From: Oceanihabitans sp. 2_MG-2023
GTDB lineage: Bacteria; Bacteroidota; Bacteroidia; Flavobacteriales; Flavobacteriaceae
DNA: 64,000 nucleotides
Direction: 5' to 3'
NCBI RefSeq assembly: GCF_030547245.1
Contig: NZ_JAUOQT010000002.1
Span: 124,001-188,000 of the forward strand
The notes beneath the pieces are model-generated. The model was given only the letters and a program-made list of their open reading frames with translations. It did no database searches and was not told where the DNA came from. A program made the translations under genes and the position numbers. This document shows positions 60,337 through 64,000 of the stretch, piece after piece; positions within the stretch are counted from its first letter, which is position 1; each line of letters begins with the position of its first letter.

Positions 60337-61719
60337 ATGAAGAAGACACTATTTGATAAAGTCTGGGATGCTCATGTGGTCGATACTATAAAAAATGGTC
60401 CACAGGTACTTTACATAGACAAACACTTAATACACGAAGTGACAAGTCCGCAAGCTTTTAATGAATTAGAAGATCGCGGAATTCCTGTTTTTAGACCTAA
60501 CCAGATTGTGGCAACCGCAGACCACAATACACCAACACAAAATCAAGACCAACCAATTAAAGACGAGTTATCTAGAAAACAATTAGAACAACTATCTACA
60601 AATTGTAAAAAAAATAATATTACCCTATACCAACTAGGCCATAAATACAATGGTATTGTTCATGTTATGGCTCCAGAATTAGGCTTTACACAACCAGGAA
60701 TGACTATGGTTTGTGGAGACAGCCACACCTCAACACATGGTGCTTTTGGCACTATTGCATTTGGTATTGGAACCAGTCAAGTAGCACAAGTTTTTGCTAG
60801 CCAATGCTTATTACTTACCAAACCAAAAAGTTTAAGAGTATCTGTTAATGGAAAACTAAATAAAGGCGTACTACCTAAAGATGTAATTCTTTACATTATT
60901 TCTAAACTAGGAACCAATTCTGGAACAGGATATTTTTGTGAATATGCAGGAAATGTGTTTGAAGAAATGAGTATGGAAGGTAGAATGACTGTTTGTAATA
61001 TGAGTATTGAAATGGGCGCTCGAGGCGGAATGATTGCACCTGACCAAACTACTTTTGACTATGTACAAGGAAGAGAATTTGCTCCAAAAAGCGAAGATTT
61101 TGATAAAAAAGTAGCCTATTGGAAAACCTTACCTACAGACGAAGGTGCAACTTTCGATAAAGAATACTTTTTTGATGCAGAAGATATAGAACCAATGATT
61201 ACCTATGGTACTAACCCTGGAATGGGAATTAAAATTACAGAAAACATTCCTGTTGAAGAAAATGCTTCTTTCAAAAAGTCTTTAGAATACATGAATTTTG
61301 AAGCAGGTGAAAGCTTAATTAATAAACCTATAAACTTTGTGTTTATTGGTAGTTGCACGAATTCTAGAATAGAAGACTTTAGAGTTGCTGCAAACTTTAT
61401 AAAAGGAAAACAAAAAGCAGCTAATGTTACTGCTTGGCTAGTTCCAGGAAGCAAGCAAGTAGAAGCACAAATTATAGAAGAAGGACTAAAAGATGTTTTT
61501 GATGCTGCAGGGTTTGAGTTAAGACAACCTGGTTGTTCTGCTTGTTTAGCAATGAACGATGATAAGATTCCGCAAGGCGAATATTGTGTATCTACATCCA
61601 ATAGAAATTTTGAAGGACGACAAGGACAAGGTTCTAGAACCATTCTTGCTAGTCCATTAGTAGCAGCAGCAACTGCTGTAGAAGGGAAAATTATTGATAT
61701 CACTAAACATCTTAACTAA
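60337..61719 (+). CDS. leuC: 3-isopropylmalate dehydratase, large subunit
   Basis: A 460-residue aconitase-family subunit carrying a 4Fe-4S cluster. The ligands are Cys340 (IGSCTNSR) and Cys400 and Cys403 (GCSACLAMN). [14 protein letters not shown] and GAMGTI-like segments are typical ([19 protein letters not shown]). With leuD it isomerises 2- to 3-isopropylmalate. Length is standard. leuD begins 1 bp after its stop codon. Confidence 0.96.
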   Translation: MKKTLFDKVWDAHVVDTIKNGPQVLYIDKHLIHEVTSPQAFNELEDRGIPVFRPNQIVATADHNTPTQNQDQPIKDELSRKQLEQLSTNCKKNNITLYQLGHKYNGIVHVMAPELGFTQPGMTMVCGDSHTSTHGAFGTIAFGIGTSQVAQVFASQCLLLTKPKSLRVSVNGKLNKGVLPKDVILYIISKLGTNSGTGYFCEYAGNVFEEMSMEGRMTVCNMSIEMGARGGMIAPDQTTFDYVQGREFAPKSEDFDKKVAYWKTLPTDEGATFDKEYFFDAEDIEPMITYGTNPGMGIKITENIPVEENASFKKSLEYMNFEAGESLINKPINFVFIGSCTNSRIEDFRVAANFIKGKQKAANVTAWLVPGSKQVEAQIIEEGLKDVFDAAGFELRQPGCSACLAMNDDKIPQGEYCVSTSNRNFEGRQGQGSRTILASPLVAAATAVEGKIIDITKHLN

Positions 61720-61720
61720 C

Positions 61721-62305
61721 ATGGAAAAATTTACAACATTACAATCTAGAGCAATTCCATTACAAATTGAGAATGTAGATACCGATCAAATTATTCCTGC
61801 TCGTTTTTTAAAAGCTACAGACAAAAAAGGATTTGGTGATAACGTTTTTAGAGATTGGAGATACCATAAAGATGGATCTGTAAATACCGATTTTGCACTT
61901 AATAATGCTAATTACTCTGGGACTATACTTGTTGCTGGAGATAATTTTGGTTGTGGATCTAGTAGAGAACATGCAGCTTGGGCTTTAACTGGATATGGAT
62001 TTAAAGTAGTTGTTTCTAGTTTTTTTGCCGACATATTTAAAGGAAATGCTTTAAATAATGGTTTATTACCTGTTCAAGTTTCTGAAACATTTTTAAAAGA
62101 ATTATTAAGTATATTAGAAAACAATCCAGAAACAGAAATAATTGTAAATTTAGAAAAGCAAACTATTTCGGTTAATGAGACACTATCGGAATCTTTTGAA
62201 ATTGACGCATACAAAAAAACGTGTATGATTAATGGTTATGATGATATTGACTATTTACTTAGCAAAAAATCAGAAATTGAAGCGTATGAAAATGCAACTA
62301 GCTGA
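61721..62305 (+). CDS. leuD: 3-isopropylmalate dehydratase, small subunit
   Basis: A 194-residue swivel-domain subunit partnering leu[33 protein letters not shown] and [11 protein letters not shown] are family marks. The start at 61721 (MEKFTTLQS) lies 1 bp after the leuC stop; an in-frame ATG nine codons earlier would overlap leuC and add an unrelated stretch. The gap to leuB is 205 bp and holds a copy of the dispersed element. Confidence 0.96.
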   Translation: MEKFTTLQSRAIPLQIENVDTDQIIPARFLKATDKKGFGDNVFRDWRYHKDGSVNTDFALNNANYSGTILVAGDNFGCGSSREHAAWALTGYGFKVVVSSFFADIFKGNALNNGLLPVQVSETFLKELLSILENNPETEIIVNLEKQTISVNETLSESFEIDAYKKTCMINGYDDIDYLLSKKSEIEAYENATS

Positions 62306-62310
62306 TAATT

Positions 62311-62418
62311 GCGTTAGCGATTGCAGTGACATCCTTTTTACATCTATTCGATAGATACGATTTTAAAGATAGAAAGTGTAAAAAGATATAACGGAAAGCG
62401 CGACATTTAGGTAACGCC
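62311..62418 (+). repeat. Dispersed intergenic element, copy 3 (full length)
   Basis: It starts GCGTTAGCGATTGCAG, has an internal hairpin with arms CTTTTTACA / TGTAAAAAG, then GATATAACGGAAAGCGCGAC, and ends GGTAACGCCC. The outer GCGTTA and TAACGC are complementary, so the whole can fold on itself. Lies between leuD and leuB. Confidence 0.65.
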
Positions 62419-62486
62419 CAAAAATTAAAATAAGATTTCTAATTGTACGGAAATAAAAATATAAATTAAAAAGATAGTAGGAAAAC

Positions 62487-62500
62487 ATGCCTGCTTTCGC
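62487..62500. repeat. Half copy of the ATTCCTGC palindrome before leuB
   Basis: ATGCCTGCTTTCGC matches one arm and the centre of the ATTCCTGC..GCAGGAAT repeat. The open frame that begins with this ATG is in phase with leuB but is not taken as its start. Confidence 0.4.
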
Positions 62501-62510
62501 AAAAAATATT

Positions 62511-63629
62511 ATGAAATTAAATATAGCTGTTTTACCCGGAGATGGCATTGGCCCAGAAGTTACAAAACAAGCAATTAAGGCTTTGCAAGCAATTGCTCTA
62601 GAGTTTGATCATTCGTTTTCTTTTACACACGCTCCAGTTGGAGCTATTGCAATTGACGAAACTGGAAACCCTTTACCTGAAGAAACTTTAGATGTTTGCG
62701 AAGCGAATGATGCTATTTTATTTGGTGCCATTGGAGATCCAAAATACGATAACAATCCGGATGCTAAAGTGCGTCCAGAACAAGGTTTACTGCGTTTACG
62801 AAAATCATTAGGTCTATTCGCTAACATTAGACCCGTAAAAGCTTATGATACTTTAATTGAAAAATCGCCTTTAAAAAAAGAGATTATTGAAGGTACAGAT
62901 ATTAGTATTTACAGAGAATTAACTGGTGGTATTTACTTTGGCGAAAAACATTTAAGCGAGGATGGAAATACAGCTTCGGATTTGTGCTTATATACAAAAA
63001 TAGAAATTGAACGTATTGCACATTTAGCTTTTAAAGCTGCTGGATCGAGAAGAAACAAAGTAACTTTAGTAGATAAAGCGAATGTTTTAGAAAGCTCTAG
63101 GCTTTGGAGAAAAGTAGTTAGCGAAATTGCAAAAGACTATCCGCAAGTAACTTTAGATTTCTTATTTGTAGATAATGCAGCCATGCAAATGATTTTAAAT
63201 CCAAAACAATTTGATGTTATTTTAACAGAAAACATGTTTGGAGATATTATTAGTGACGAAGCTAGTGTAATAGGCGGTTCTATTGGCTTATTGGCTTCGG
63301 CGTCTGTTGGAGACAAACATGCTATGTTTGAACCTATTCATGGTTCGTATCCACAAGCAACAGGCAAAGGAATTGCAAATCCTATTGCCTCGATTTTATC
63401 TGCCGCAATGTTGTTAGATCATTTTGATTTAACAGAAGAAGCAACACTAATTAGAAAAGGAGTAGAAAAATCTTTACTACTTAATATAACAACACCAGAT
63501 TTAAATACAGAGTACACGAATGTAACTACATCTAAAGTCGGCGATTTTATTGCAGATTACATTTCTAATCCAAAAGACTCTAACCTTAATTTTTCTAACA
63601 TTCACCTAGGTCAATCTACTATCATATAA
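62511..63629 (+). CDS. leuB: 3-isopropylmalate dehydrogenase
   Basis: A 372-residue NAD-dependent decarboxylating dehydrogenase. LPGDGIGPEVTKQA, AILFGAIGDPKYDN, RPEQGLLRLRKSL (catalytic Arg), DKANVLESSRLWRKV (Lys), VDNAAMQMI, ENMFGDIISDEASV and EPIHGSYPQATGKGIANP are all present. It oxidises 3-isopropylmalate to 2-ketoisocaproate. The start at 62511 (MKLNIAVLPGDG) is chosen because the eight extra upstream codons are part of a repeat. Fourth gene of the leu set. Confidence 0.96.
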   Translation: MKLNIAVLPGDGIGPEVTKQAIKALQAIALEFDHSFSFTHAPVGAIAIDETGNPLPEETLDVCEANDAILFGAIGDPKYDNNPDAKVRPEQGLLRLRKSLGLFANIRPVKAYDTLIEKSPLKKEIIEGTDISIYRELTGGIYFGEKHLSEDGNTASDLCLYTKIEIERIAHLAFKAAGSRRNKVTLVDKANVLESSRLWRKVVSEIAKDYPQVTLDFLFVDNAAMQMILNPKQFDVILTENMFGDIISDEASVIGGSIGLLASASVGDKHAMFEPIHGSYPQATGKGIANPIASILSAAMLLDHFDLTEEATLIRKGVEKSLLLNITTPDLNTEYTNVTTSKVGDFIADYISNPKDSNLNFSNIHLGQSTII

Positions 63630-63633
63630 CTTT

Positions 63634-64000
63634 ATGTCTACACAACCAAAACTCACCCGATTTAATCAAAATGTACTATCTAAATACCAGATATACAATA
63701 GTATTTTCATGACATTACCTTTTGATTCTATTACAAAAACAGGAGTTTTATTACCATTGTTTCATGAAACTTGTAAGAATGGTTTTGAAAATGGAGAAGA
63801 CCCAACAACTATAGTTAACACTTTTTTTAAAAAGTATCAAGCTAGACGATCTAAAGAAAGTCAGATCGATTTATTATTTCGTTTTATTCAATATATCGAA
63901 CGCCAAGTCGTTTTATTTGATGCTATTGAAGATGCCGCATTCCCTATAGTTAATAACATGGATGGAATTGGTACTTTAAGAAGTTTAAAAGAAACCGCTT
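63634..64000 (+). CDS. ppc: Phosphoenolpyruvate carboxylase, N-terminal part (runs off window end)
   Basis: I read the frame directly; it is open from an ATG at 63634 to the window edge (122 codons). MSTQPKLTRFNQNVLSKYQI, LPFDSITKTGVLLPLFHE, and RFIQYIERQVVLFDAIEDAAF match, from memory, the N-terminus of Bacteroidota-type phosphoenolpyruvate carboxylase, which fixes bicarbonate onto PEP to give oxaloacetate. The catalytic residues lie outside the window, so the call rests on the N-terminal 120 residues. It starts 4 bp after leuB. Confidence 0.75.
   Translation, partial: MSTQPKLTRFNQNVLSKYQIYNSIFMTLPFDSITKTGVLLPLFHETCKNGFENGEDPTTIVNTFFKKYQARRSKESQIDLLFRFIQYIERQVVLFDAIEDAAFPIVNNMDGIGTLRSLKETA

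Noticed and set aside
61203-61703. A 166-codon minus-strand frame opposite leuC.
   Set aside because: Shadow of leuC; no known domain and no promoter or start context.
62487-62510. An extended leuB start with eight extra codons.
   Set aside because: Those codons come from a dispersed repeat; MKLNIAVLPGDG at 62511 matches the family start.
1-64000. tRNA or rRNA genes, CRISPR arrays, prophage, integrases or insertion sequences.
   Set aside because: Intergenic gaps are short and I saw no cloverleaf ends, regular spacer repeats, transposase or phage-type proteins. A tRNA scan was not possible here, so a weak tRNA in the gaps is not fully excluded.

Overview
The window is AT-rich DNA from a member of the Bacteroidota, almost certainly a marine or aquatic Flavobacteriaceae. 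The evidence is gene content: gliding genes gldA, gldB and gldC, exosortase XrtF with its partner, a type IX secretion (T9SS) C-terminal sorting domain, a TonB-dependent receptor, a fused DAHP synthase/chorismate mutase, and promoters of the Bacteroidota TTG / TAnnTTTG kind. Gene density is high. No rRNA, tRNA, CRISPR array, prophage, insertion sequence or recent island was seen.

Layout. 1-4.4 kb (mostly minus): the N-terminal part of a TonB receptor (cut by the window start), a HYC_CC_PP-type protein, the XrtF pair, a GAF protein and an orphan ABC permease. 4.5-12 kb (plus): purH, then the cell-elongation operon mreB-mreC-mreD-PBP2-rodA. 12-17.8 kb: aqpZ, gldC/gldB, nadE, an atypical LuxR-type response regulator and dnaG. 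18-25 kb: a PLP decarboxylase, a MarC protein, a sigma factor / putative anti-sigma / outer-membrane protein cassette, a polyprenyl synthase and a T9SS cargo protein. 25-31 kb (minus): rlmN, queA, aroA, a MazG-like protein, a membrane hydrolase, dtd and rsgA. 31.3-35.5 kb (minus): the aromatic amino acid operon pheA - aminotransferase - tyrA - DAHP synthase/chorismate mutase. 35.7-38.5 kb: gldA, a DUF2807 lipoprotein and a PagL-like protein. 38.5-57.4 kb (all minus): methionine, cysteine and sulfite metabolism. 57.5-64 kb: a large uncharacterised protein, then leuA-leuC-leuD-leuB and the start of a phosphoenolpyruvate carboxylase gene (cut by the window end).

Regulation is the most notable content. 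In front of pheA, on the minus strand, there is an 18-codon reading frame dense in Phe, Tyr and Trp codons. It is followed by a six-base element complementary to the 5' arm of a perfect intrinsic terminator, which is the arrangement of a classical ribosome-mediated attenuator. The sulfur cluster carries two clear SAM-I riboswitches. One precedes metY and the 13-kb run metY - metX/thrA fusion - metZ - rrf2 - cysH - sir - cobA - sirC - reductase - cysE - cysM. The other precedes the split methionine synthase (homocysteine methyltransferase, monooxygenase-like ORF, metH C-terminal part) and metF.

Two dispersed intergenic repeat families are visible. One is a 75-108 bp element with conserved ends and a variable hairpin core (three copies). 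The other is a short ATTCCTGC..GCAGGAAT palindrome that tends to sit right at gene boundaries. Protein oddities include a DnaG without its zinc ligands, a response regulator with Glu at the phospho-acceptor position, a three-enzyme MetX-aspartokinase-homoserine dehydrogenase fusion, a short LeuA without the usual regulatory domain, and a sulfite reductase with a C-terminal extension.
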